Under the pieces are notes generated by a model. That model had not been told where the DNA came from and did not search any database. It saw only the letters and a list, made by a program, of their open reading frames with translations. A stretch of 64,000 nucleotides of DNA from Bugula neritina (lineage: Eukaryota > Bryozoa > Gymnolaemata > Cheilostomatida > Bugulidae). This document shows, piece by piece, positions 22,693 to 49,541 of this stretch. The number at the start of each line of letters is the position of its first letter. Position 1 is the stretch's first letter. The stretch is taken from NCBI GenBank assembly GCA_964035545.1, contig OZ037767.1:22075628-22139627 (forward strand), written 5' to 3'. Position numbers and translations under genes: made by a program.

Positions 22693-23821
22693 TATGTTGT
22701 ATATGAGATCTGAAACTAATTTTAGAACTGTAATAAGAGTTTTTTTATTTTATGATTATGTATAAAAACAGCTAGCTTTTATTTGTGGGTGCCACATTAC
22801 ATATGCTTAAAAATTTATGAAAGCTTGTAGCAGGCATGTATATGCTAATGCAAATAAACTGTTTTTGCAAAACATTATTCAATAATAATAATAATATTTT
22901 ATTTTACGAAGTAATATGAGTAATTTGATTATGTTTGAGTTCAATGCAACATTTTACTCACACTGTATATAATTTGTGTTGCTAGAGTTTACCCACATAA
23001 TTATTCATTAGCAAAAGTCAAAATGAGCTGTGATGAAGTCTCAGTATCAATTATATTTAAATACAAACTATCAAACTGCATACTTTGTTACTCGTCATTA
23101 CTTGCCTTACTTATGCATACTACATAACAAATGTATAGCATTCACTCATGCAGTATATTATTATTCATTATCTTCAATATATAATATAATATAATATAAC
23201 TATATATAAAATGTAGAGTTCATACTATATAATAATATGAGCCCATGCACAATTTATATTAGGCCATAACAACTCAAAAGTTATGTAGTTACATGGGTAG
23301 CAGCATCAAACATGTGACAGAGCAGATTGTGGTTTCACAGTTTACTGTTGAAGTGCACTAAGATCCAAGGTTGAGGTTTCTGACAGTGCATAAAGGGCCA
23401 TAATATTCTAGCATGTTACCATTGATTGTAGTGTTTGCATTTACAGCTAATTATGATAAAAAAAATTATTGCTACCGGCATGACATTGCTATTGCGCGAT
23501 CATTATTATAATGATTGTTACAAGTTATATTAAAAGCATGAGTTGTTTTCTCTTTCCAATCGTGTTTCATTTGAAGTATTTGGTACTACCATAAATTCGT
23601 AATTTTATACCATAGTAATCAATTCAAAAGCTATACTTGCGTGGCAGTGAAATGGGAGGTGCTAAAAGATAGTCATGCCCATTTAAATCTTTTTTAGTTG
23701 CAGTTTCGTTTTAAGCTGCAGCAAGAGAGTAGATGAGCAGATGTACCGTCATTAAATTTGAAGCCGAGTATTTCTATTAGAAAGTTCCACGGGTACCGTT
23801 TTATTATTTACGTTGAAGAAA
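22693..23821. other. Spacer between RING gene D and PEX6
   Basis: About 1.1 kb holding the gene D 3' UTR and the PEX6 promoter and 5' UTR. An ISRE-like element lies at 23701-23713. A run of ATATAATATA lies near 23180. No other gene is supportable. Confidence 0.5.
23701..23713 (+). promoter_or_regulatory. ISRE-like element upstream of PEX6
   Basis: CAGTTTCGTTTTA contains AGTTTCNNTTTA, 120 bp before the PEX6 ATG. It has the same form as the elements near RING genes A-C. PEX6 is not a classical immune-inducible gene, so this may be fortuitous or may reflect co-regulation of the neighbourhood. Confidence 0.35.
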
Positions 23822-38554
<14,733 letters not shown>

Positions 38555-39327
38555 AGACAAGTGGAGTTAGAAATCTTTGTGTCTCTGCATTAAATTTACT
38601 AGAATCATTTGTGTCTTAGACAACACATAGTCTTATCACGAGGGTTACCAAATATTGTGCTTAGAAAATATTTGCTGTAATTTTTATACTATTCACATAT
38701 AGGTATCATGTTGGTAAAAATTAACTTCCAAAAATTAGTTATAAAAGAGATTTTCTGCAACATCTAGATTCTAGGCTGTATTGAATTGCTTAAAATTATT
38801 TGAAATTTGTATTGATTTTTTTAACTTGTGTTAGCCTATCATGATGATTCAATTTATTTTCTGATGTGCTATACTCCATGACATGAATATACATTTTCTT
38901 ATGCTTTAAAATAAAAGTAGAAATGTTGCCATTTTATTTTTGTTTTTTGATACAATCTGACTTCCATTTTACATTTTGTTTACATATGAGCATAATATAT
39001 GCAAGATTTATTTATTAAGCGGTAAGAGATATACATGCTTTGTGGCAGTGGAAAAAGTTGATAATCTAAAGTCTTTGTATATAATGCTTCAACATGCAGT
39101 AATAATCGCGTTGAACAGTAATATGAAAAAATATATGATAATAAAATGTATTACTTATACGTTTTTATTTAAAGCACCATTTCAGGGTGTAAAGTAATGA
39201 GTTTAAAATGAAATAACTACAACCTTCACAGATATAATGTAAGTAAAAGATAAAAGAACAGCAGTTTTGAATTTATTTCTATTATATAATGTCTTCATAG
39301 AAGCATTCTGGAATGTATTGTAAAAGT
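38555..39327. other. Spacer between convergent 3' ends of PEX6 and a membrane-protein gene
   Basis: The 770 bp between two convergent genes holds the PEX6 3' UTR with AATAAA at 38910-38915, and on the minus strand an AATAAA (39272-39277) 51 bp past the neighbouring stop. Nothing else is evident. Confidence 0.6.
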
Positions 39328-42300
39328 TTAAGATGATTTATTTATTTCATTGTCATCCTCTTCGGGTGATGCTACCTTAATGTGACCTTGTAAAGGTACT
39401 TGGCTAATATTTTGATTTAAAGGTTTTTCTAGCACAGGGTGTGTAGGTGAAGTGGTGGGCTTTACTTCCCCGGGCTGTTCCGCCATTAGGTTGTGAAATG
39501 GATTTGGTTTGTCTACGGTTAAGTTAACTCTTAGGCTATTACTTCTTTCACTAGGGGGCACTCTACGCAGGCTGTTCAGACGGTTGTATTCCTGAACCGA
39601 CATAGTTTTCTGTGCAGATCTTCTGATTGATGGATCCTCTGTGAATAGAGGTTTGGGGCCTCTGGGACTCGGTGTCGCATGTCTGTCCCAAGGAGCTACT
39701 TTTGGAGTTGTCCGCTCCCAAGGTGGCACTGATGGACTCTGGGCAGGTGTTGAAGCAGCTGAACTTCTTGCACTGCTATATTGGTACTGACTAATTCCTG
39801 GACCCGGGTTATTTGCTGCCATCGTTGCAGGACTGTAGGCAAAAGGCTTCCCTGGACTAGGCCGTATGTTCATTTTAGGAACGTCGTATATAACCTCTCT
39901 ATTGATGCTGCTAGGTCTCACCACTTTAGGATTGAGTTTGGGTTTAGGTAGAGTTGGTGGAGGGATTTTTAGTTTGTTGGGTCTAGCGGGAGAGTCAAGA
40001 CTTCTGGGAGATGTGGCCTTAGCATCAGTGGCATCATACTTGTCTGGAATACGGGGATTTACTGAGGTCTGCCCAACCAGCCTAATAATTTCAGGCCTGA
40101 AATAGATTTTCTCAGTTCTATCCAGTGTTGCAACTGAGAAATTTGAAGTTCTGTCATCTTCAATGCTATCTGGAGTTATGCTGTGTTCAGGAATTGCTGC
40201 TGGAAGAGCTGTGTGATGTCCGTAGTTCAATGGCAAAGACACTGCAGCTAATTGTGGACTTCTGGCAGGTTTGGGAACCGGGTTTTTAATTGAATTTTGT
40301 TTTACATTTGATGTTGTTTCAGCACTGAAGTTTTCAGCTTGTTTAGATTCTTTGGAGACACTCGGAGAAGGCAAAAGAGATTCGCTAACTCTGCTAATCA
40401 ATGTTGGCTGATAGATAACTGCCGGTGGAGTGGATGGGGTCAAGGTTTTTGGGGATGATGGTGAGTTTAAAGGTTTAGATTGTTCACCTGAAGAAGTACT
40501 TGGTTCCAAGGCCATCGCTTTAGGTGGCTCTTGTGGGGACAAATCAGACTGACACGGTGAAACCAATTGTGGTTGTGTCACAGCTACAGGTGGATCATTC
40601 GGCTTTCGGATTTTCTGTGAAATTAATAAGAAATGGAAATTCTATTATGTTTTTTCAAGGTAAATGTATTTAGGAGCAGCAGCAGCGGAAAAATTGAGAT
40701 AGCCTGTTTCTTTAAATTTCTTTGTAAGTTTTGGTTTGGGGCACAGGTGGGAATTCTTGCGAGAACATAATTTCTTTTTGCTACATTTTTAATCTAGATC
40801 ACAGGCTTTTCTCAATTCTCCATTACTCCACCTACCTCAAATGGTGTATAATTTTTATGTCTATTATATAATATAGCTCACTGAACATGAAGCCAAGGTT
40901 TTTTTTCGATGCAGTACATTGAGCTGCTTTCACCAAATGCTGCATGCATGACTTGAACTTGTATGAATCATAAATATGCATTGAACAAAATAATAATTAT
41001 AGAGTATAGAATGCAAATACCGCAAAACATGGTAGTCACATGATTTGCATGTTACATAGGCTAAACCTGAGTTAGTAGAGATCAGTTAGTAGAAATTAGT
41101 TAGTAGAAATTAGTTAGTAGAAATTAGTCGTTCGAGACTATCAATTAACTTTTGCTTCAATTACCTGTAAGACTTTGTCTCTTTCTTCATTATTTAGTCT
41201 AAAACTGGTGTCTCGGCCTATCCATGAGTTTCGGTGGTAACTTTCAGTTAGATTCTTATCAGTGGCATCGGGTGGAGAAGGAAGGGTTCCAATCATAAGC
41301 GGAACATTATCTTCTGCTCTTTCCTAGTAATAAATGCTTTTGTTATAATTTATAATTATAACAAATAATTATTCAACAGCTAACCCTAAAATGCTGCCAC
41401 ACAAGTCATTAACGCCTCTAACTTTCAACAATTATTTAATTTAAAAATTTAATTGTTGTGACTGACTTTAGAAGCATGGCTTCAGATGCACTCTTATATC
41501 ATTAAAATAAACAACAACACGTCATATGCATTGTACCTAGCAATAGTTACCATTTGAATGTAACTTTTTTCAAATTTCCGTTTTAAAACATAACTTAAGC
41601 CAAATGCATTGCCCATATTTTAGTGAGAACATAATTTCATCTGCTACCTTACCTATCTAGAATATAGGATTTTCTTTATTTATTACTGCACCTACCTCTC
41701 CACAAAAACCTCAACTTTAAACATACTGCGAGAAATTAGTCATAATTTGTAAATAATTGCTCTGACGATGAATAGGACAAAAGGGTGTGCTGTGGTAAGT
41801 TACAGAATATTCCAGCATATTTTTAAATCACGAGTTAAACTCATCAGCTGTAATTTGTATTATCATTCTAATAGTTTCATGTTGTAACTACTGAGCACCT
41901 TAATTGTATAATTATCAGGTATAGTGAAAGTGCAGGTTCGCAGCAAATAATAAAAACAGCATTGGCTATAAGAATTATCCTCTTCATTCAAACGGTGATT
42001 TGTGAATTTCAAAATATATAACAAGCTAGTCCAAAATTTCTAACCATGTCAAACAAAGTAGGTGTGGTAATAAATAAATTGAGAAAAGCTTGTGACCGAG
42101 ATGAGAAATGTGACAAGAGAAGTTATATTCTCTTGCTAGTTTCAACCTGTGTCTCAAGTGAAAGTTTATAAAACAAACTATGCTAATACAATTTCATCTT
42201 TACTGTACCTAAATATTATACGGTCTCCTCTAAACCAGAAGACACGGTCATTTAACATTTAACATATAGAAGTTATGTTCCCTCACCTTGTGGTCACCCG

Positions 42301-45300
42301 CTCCATTTTGGTTGTTTTCTGGCTTTTGTGGAGTTTTAGCCAGTTTTTCTAATTCAATTTCAGATATAGATGGGCCCTGCCTGGCTAGAGTATTGTTGTT
42401 GGCTGTTTTTGAAGCTCCAGCCGTGTTGAATGAGTCCAACTTCCCCCTGAACATATTATAAATACTACATACTTGATACATACAATCTCTAGTTTAACAA
42501 CACACACACTTGTGCTGCTTTGGCATGCAAGTTCAGCATGGTTTAAGATTTAACTAGTATCTTGTTTATAGTGTAAGTTTACAACCTGCTCCAGTAATTT
42601 TAGTATTTAATTTGTATTTTTTTGTCATACACTTACTACTGCAATTGCTGACTAATTGATATTTGGAAAAAGCTATTATAGAATTATCAGCAAAATTAGT
42701 CAACATAAAACAGTTGATGATCGCATCACATTGTAACTTGTATTTTCCATCTGCTATCAGGCATTGATTCAGGCAATTTCTCATCAAATTTTAATAATTA
42801 GGTTTATCCCAGGTTTTGTGGATGGTTCCATTTATTCCAAAACTTCAAAACAGACACTGCATGAACAAGAACACAATGATTAGTTGTACTGGAAGCGAAC
42901 AGTCTAGTAATGTATAGTCTGCAATGATATATAGTTACATCATCTATTATGGTTTTTTTATAATGCTAAACCTTTCAATCCTTCAATCCAATAAATCAGT
43001 TGAGATGAACATTTATTACCCTAGAAACGGTTCCACTTTTTATTTTAGTAGTAAAAGTGTCAACAGCGGTTCACATTTAGATATTTTAACAATTGAAGTG
43101 TTCTGTCATATTGGACATACAGCTGCTACAAAGTTGAACTCTATTTGTCGTGAGCCACACGTACCAAAGTAGTCATGGCAACCCAGGTAGTCATAGCAAC
43201 CATGGTAAATAATTTATTCATTATCATCTACAGGAGCTGATTGTTATAATGCTATCAATCACTTGTTTAGACAGAAAAATCCTGTTGAATGATTGTACAA
43301 GTAACAAAATATGTTAGACATCCATAAAATAATAATACAGAGAAATATTTTCGCAACCTAATTCAAAAGTTATTAAATTATTCCATTGAACTGCAATCTG
43401 AGAAAAAGTGCTGTATTAAAGCTATATATTTATTCTTCATTTGTACAAATTTATGTAATAATAATAATAATATGATGAGACAGCTGGGCCCAAGAGCTTC
43501 TTGGCCAATATAGTAATATGTATCTAATCCACAGTAGAACATCTCCACAGCTTTTATCAAGTTTAACTACTTTAGCTACTTAAATTGTAAATGTCTTACA
43601 AGTTTCATCAAATACAAACAAGAATTTTTAGCTAGATCTTAAAACTGATTGAAAGATTACTGTTTTACTGAATGTTTGGCAGGAAATGGTGGAATTTTGA
43701 AGTGGACCAATGAGCTGTCAATAATTGAGTTAAGCTCACCTAATGTCATGCAAATGCTTCACTCAGTGCATCTAAACTTATCCTTATTAGCTTTTTCTAT
43801 AATTTATTCTACAAACTCAACGTCATGCCTCATCACATGAGCATAATTTAAAACATTACCTTCATATTTCATCAACATCATTGTATAAAAATAACTATTA
43901 ATTATATACAATACTGTGCAAAATTTAAATAATTTGGTTCCAAGCATTGATTAAGAGCCAACTAATTATTGTTTATTGGCATACAACGACTAATAGACTA
44001 TTTACTAGTCTGAGTTGGTCAAACCAAATTTCTAACTATAGAATAAATATAAGAATCTTACCTGCGCATGCAACCGCACCTCCTTAGCAGCAACAGTATA
44101 GTAAGAACTATCAGCATTAGTAAAACCAGCCCACACACTGTAGCAGCTATCACTGTAACAACACAGTAATATGATAATAATATACATATATAATAATTTC
44201 ATTAAAACCCAACATAATTATAAAACTAGGTTTGGAGTTGCGTCACCAATTCAAATGCAATGTATATACATAATTAATTTACATTTTATAAAAACATATC
44301 TCATCACACAGTATATGGTCTCAGAAGTTATTACTAATTCAGCAATGTTATGATTCTGTAAGTTATGTTGGCTGTTTTTGTTTTGTAAACAGAAATTTGA
44401 TTGACAAAGCCACTATTTTGTTCAATAACTACTATATTGTACTGATTCACATCCACTACATAAATCTAATACAGGATGCAGCAATGTTATAGTAAAATGA
44501 TGCATGGTTTTAGATTTTTATACAGTTATATCATATTACAGGCATTTGTTTGCATCCTTTGCTTCATTTAACACAATATGCATGATATGTACATGCGGCA
44601 CTTGACGGGAATACTATAGTATTTACTTTAAACATCTATTCCAGTGGAATTAGTAACAGTATTAGACTAAGCTCCACAAAATAAAGGGGCCTCTTCAATA
44701 ATACAGCTATAAATATTTTACTCAAATAAATCCTTCAAAATATTCTAGTATCTTGCAACTACCCAACAAGTTATTTTAATCTCTGCGCTCTACATGCATG
44801 GCTGGCTGTTTGATAGAACAACCAACCGAGCAGTGCAAGTTAAATTTATAGCATTGAAGCGAATGCCAATACACAATAGCCTACAAAATGTCAACTATTA
44901 GCCAAAGTTCTATTATAGAACAAGTTTAAAGCTTGTGGGGGGGATAGTGGGTAAAAGGTTGTTTAGCATAACTTATAGAACTATTCACAGCGTTCTCCAT
45001 TGCATCAGTGTTGTCCGTATATAGACTTGGTTTTGATGAAACTCAACTTTCCTTTTAGGAAAATATTAGGAAATAAGGATACTTGTGTATCTCAACTAAC
45101 ATAAGAATGACCATTATAGATTTACGTATTACTCTCTTTTCAGGTTTATAAATCCTATTTCATTTAATGTATTGCTTTGGAATGAGGTAGGGCAGTTCTA
45201 GAGAAATCGAGAAAAGCCTGTGTTCTAGATTAGAAATGTAGCAAAAGAAGTTTGGTTTAACTAGCACCCCAAACCAAAATTTATAAAAAAGTTCAAAGAA

Positions 45301-45605
45301 CTTAGGCTAACTCAATTTCTCATATACTGCTCTCAAATTTTGAAGCCTCGTGATTCAAATTGACAGCTTTTTAAAAACTCTATCAAATTTAATAAAAAGG
45401 CATGAAACAAATCTTACATGCTAATAAAAACTTACAAAGCTATTAGAGTAATGAGTGGCTAAGAAATTCTTATATTGAAGGAATTCAACCTGCAGCTAGA
45501 AGAAGTCAGCTTACCAATACCAAGGAGGGCGTATCCAGTGAGAGGGTTCACAACTCCGACCACCACGCTGTTTTTGGCTGTCACTGCTGCTGTCACATCT
45601 GCCAT
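39328..45605 (-). CDS. Single-pass membrane protein with very short ectodomain and long Pro/Ser-rich tail (595 aa)
   Basis: Minus-strand exons 45605-45515, 44152-44062, 42446-42287, 41323-41165 and 40614-39328 join in phase to 595 aa. The ATG exon has an acceptor (TTTTGCAG) about 20 nt before the ATG, implying an upstream non-coding exon that I cannot locate. The first ~30 residues lack a signal peptide and are followed by a strong transmembrane helix (about residues 32-55, VIAATVCGLVLLMLIVLTIL) and a basic/cysteine stop (RRCGCMRR). The topology is therefore type III-like with almost no ectodomain. The ~530-residue tail is disordered and rich in Pro and Ser. It has SH3-ligand-like runs (PPPTLPKPK) and tyrosines in YxxP context (YDVP near residue 410, YFRP), typical of SH2-binding adaptors. 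A scaffold or adaptor role is inferred. No family recognised. Confidence 0.75.
41075..41130. repeat. Short 14-bp tandem repeat (GTTAGTAGAAATTA)
   Basis: About four units of TTAGTAGAAATTAG, just downstream (in gene orientation) of exon 41323-41165, within the intron. Minor. Confidence 0.8.
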
Positions 45606-47865
45606 GTTAGTCACTCAACAGCTGCAAAATGTTACAAAAGTGTGAGAGAGTAGTCAGGGCTCAGGGACAGACAGCAAACTAGAGATTGTATACTTGTTTA
45701 CACTGCTCATTACAATCTAATCTATTGATACACAATAAATCTTCACGTAGCAACTTTGTAAACTATTCTTAGCACATTTTAATTAACTAATTGCGTTCCA
45801 TGGTTTGCTTATACGTCATTCATGTAATGATGGTTAGAGTAATAGCAGTTACAGTAGGTATGAGTAGTAGTGACGATGGTACCCTGGAATAGTAATAGTA
45901 CTGCTAACTATTGATACTAGATATTACTGTTGATAATATAATCACTGTTTTAGAGTGTATCCTATTGTCCTTACAACAGTATATACTGTACATGCATTAT
46001 TACTGCTGCTTTGCTTTATATCTTGATTTTGAAATTCACAGTTATGTGTTGGCAAGCTAAATGTAGGCTCTGTGTAGACTGTAGACCATTTTAGACTTTC
46101 GGTAGATGATTTTGTTAAGGTGTAGTATCAAAATAGCCGAATTGCTTTAATTTTTTTAATGATTAATGGTTAGAGCCGGAAATTGAAATTCTTACAGAAT
46201 GTCACTTCTTTTGCCACAGTCTTCATCAAGAGACAAGAACACAAACTTTTCTCAATGTACTGCTGCACTTACATCTACTATAATTTGTTAATTTACATAT
46301 CTGTAGAATATAAATAGACCATCACAGGACTGTCTATAGACTATTTGTAGTATCTTCAGGTAGATCTGTAAATCAACTAATGATTTTAGCTTTTTTCAAG
46401 TTGAGATTTTAGCTTTTTTCAAGTTGAGAAAGACTTACAATAAACAAACAGTACTTGAAAGTAAGTAAGTACAGTACACACTCAAGCAGTATCTATTATA
46501 GTATTGAATTACTGAAAAATAATGAATCCACTGGATCAAATTAAATTAGAGTTTGGGGAAAATATGAAATTACCAGAGTTTATAGGATAGTAATTTAATA
46601 AGTGATAAAGTTATTGCAGTCAAGTATGCATATCGGCCCTTTGAAGAGATAATAGTCAAGTCAAGGGAAATTAATTTAAAGTCTGACGTCTCGCTTTGAC
46701 AGTCCTGATGTCTCAATATAAGAGTTGCTCACATTTTAGATAGCCATTCCAACTTTTATCACTTTCTACTCAAGCTTTGCTTACAAAGCCTGCTGTGTAA
46801 ACTCTAGAGCAAAGCTGTTAACTAAATATCTGTTACTTATGTTTAGCATCTATTCTAGTCTACAGAAGTATTTTAGAAAATATGAATAGTATAATTATCC
46901 ACTCAAGCACCAATTAGATTACATAATAGACTGAAGCTGAATACATTCTCTTGCAGATTAGACTGAATAGTCCATTCCTATATCCTTGCTTTGGAAAAGG
47001 CAAAATATTTATCCATAGATGTGGTCGTGGTCACCACTGTAATCTTCTTGAAATAGAAGTAAATATAAATATTTTGTCACTTTAGCTTTCAGGGCTAGCT
47101 AGCATGCAGGCTAACTGCTGTTTTGTTGTTAATGATTCTCTCATTTATCATCCCAGACAAGTTACAAGCACAACACAGATTGGAATAATCAGCACCATCA
47201 TAGTTTACTGATGTGATAGCTACCACAGCTAAATAAATTAACATTCACCATGGCCTGAAACAGCTGAAAGAAAGTCAAGAGTATTATCAAAATTTGGGAC
47301 AACCACAGTGTAATAAAGTAGTCAAGAGATGAGAATACATTAGCAGTAATATATTAATCTCATTTCGGATGAGTGAAACTGTAATCATGTGTGACAACTT
47401 TCAGCATGTACTCTCAACATGTGCCATGTATTGACACTATGAATGATTTGTGTCATTTGATTGTGGCACATGCAGCAGGTCTCCTACATCATAATGTGAC
47501 GTTTGCTGAAGAATTGGTCTGCAGAGGCAACTCAGTGGTGGTTTGTAGACAGATAGAAAGATGGAATTATCAAAGAAACTTGTTTGAATGTGGATCTTTA
47601 CATGATATATAGCTGGCAATAAACATTTATGAAACAAAGCAAATTTTTCTCATTATTACAAAGGTACATTTGTTTTTAGATTTCCTATCAGCAGACTAAA
47701 CTTCACTCCTTGATAGTAAAATAGATTGAATAAACAATCTGTTGATATTGAATAGCTAGCTTGCCCATCATTGAATAACCAAATATTGTGCTGGTATTAT
47801 GTTTAGCCAACCTTCCTACAACAAACTGATAACAACTAAGATGTTGTTACTTTCACTTTATCACC

Positions 47866-48450
47866 TCACTACATCCTCCAGTAGTCTGCACCTCACTACA
47901 CCACCCAGTAGTCTGCACCTCACTACACCCTCCAGTAGTTTGCACCTCACTACACCACCCGGTAGTCTGCACCTCACTACACCACCCAGTAGTCTGCACC
48001 TCACTACACCCTCCAGTAGTTTGCACCTCACTACACCACCCGGTAGTCTGCACTTCACTACACCCTCCAGTAGTCTGCACCTCACTACACCACCCAGTAG
48101 TCTGCACTTCACTACACCACCCAGTAGTCTGCACCTCACTACACCACCCAGTAGTCTGCACCTCACTACACCCTCCAGTAGTCTGCACCTCACTACACCC
48201 TCCAGTAGTCTGCACCTCATTACACCACCCAGTAGTCTGCACCTCACTACACCACCCAGTAGTCTGCACCTCACTACACCCTCCAGTAGTCTGCACCTCA
48301 CTACACCACCCAGTAGTCTGCACCTCACTACACCCTCCAGTAGTCTGTACCTCACTACACCACCCAGTAGTCTGTACCTCACTACATCCTCCAGTAGTCT
48401 GCACCTCACTACACCCTCCAGTAGTCTGCACCTCACTACACCACCCCTGG
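47866..48450. repeat. 27-bp minisatellite, about 21 units
   Basis: Tandem units of CACCTCACTACACCACCCAG+TAGTCTG with CCACCC/CCCTCC and CACCTC/CACTTC variants. Because the unit is a multiple of three, several frames on both strands stay open; one plus-strand frame reads (SSLHLTTPP)n. Substitutions change amino acids freely, and no start, splice or signal context supports translation, so it is scored as non-coding. Confidence 0.9.
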
Positions 48451-48522
48451 GCTCCTTCTAAAGTTATATGTTGAACTAATAAAGTTACACGTTAGTGTTT
48501 CTCAGTTTTGAACCAATGAATA

Positions 48523-48738
48523 CAGTGCTCCCTCTGTATCTCACTAAGCTAATCTGGTCTAGTCGGAACCTCAAATCGTGACAGTAAAAAAACAGATTTA
48601 CCTCATGCATCACTTAAATTCGGCCATATTGCGTTCCTATTCACACAAACACGCAAGTCACAAAACAGGGGTGCAAGCCTTTTTAGAAACCCGTGGAATT
48701 TTGTGAGAAAGGGACTCTGAGAGACAGAGGAAGCACTG
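48523..48738. mobile_element. 216-bp MITE, Tc1/mariner-like
   Basis: Terminal inverted repeats CAGTGCTCCCTCTGTATCTC and the complement of GAGACAGAGGAAGCACTG are flanked by TA on each side (48521-48522 and 48739-48740). CAGTG ends and a TA duplication fit the Tc1/mariner group. No coding capacity. Confidence 0.7.
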
Positions 48739-49541
48739 TACTTGTTCTTCCAAGACCAGCATATTATTTTTTATAAATTTTGGACTCAGCTATGCAGAAC
48801 AATAGTCTGGTGAATAACTCAACTTGAAAGCCCTTTTACTTCAAAACTTTATGACTTTATAATTGCTTAGAAATAAACCATTCAGCTGAACAGCTGAAGT
48901 TCAAAGAAATATATTAAAATGAGGTTAATGGTGATTAAATTAACCAGAGAGGAGTATATGTAATATATTAATCTGGAAAGCTAATCTGTGAGAAAAATGC
49001 CAGAGCTATAAATTCTAATGACTATCACTGTGAGTCAGTGAGCATCCGGAGATTTGTCTCTGCTTATCTCCATGGCAACTAACAAACTAGCTAACTACTT
49101 ACTAGTATTTCTTATAAATCATGTATTTTGTATCATCAATGGTAATTTCTACCAATTAATTCATGGTCCTCTCCCTGGCACCATGTTACAGTACATTGTA
49201 TGTACATTTATATTTAGTGGTTAATATTATTGTTAGCTATCTAATCATCATCTATTAGATGCAATATCATAGCATCGTTGCCATGGCACCCTTTGTAAAG
49301 AGTCTACTGATAGAGAGGCTTTCAGTAAAATTAACTTTATCTTTTCTAACAGTTTAGCATAGTGCCCCCTCCCTCCAGAAGACTTGGTATAATTATTACA
49401 AATTATGTTGAATATGCAATATAAGCAGATTATTAGCTAGTAGGCTACTAGTATTGCCAAGTATGACTTTTTTGTAATTTATAAATTGTTTGAGCTGTCT
49501 ATGTTTAGTACTGAGTAAATACGTGATTTAAACATCTATAG

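Noticed and set aside
47391-47637. 73-aa plus-strand frame (and overlapping minus frame)
   Set aside because: The plus frame begins with a non-ATG codon; neither frame has splice or domain support; isolated in a repeat-rich spacer.
47799-48461. 220-aa frame of SSLHLTTPP repeats
   Set aside because: The frame is an automatic result of a 27-bp satellite unit. Variants are mostly amino-acid changing and several frames on both strands are open.
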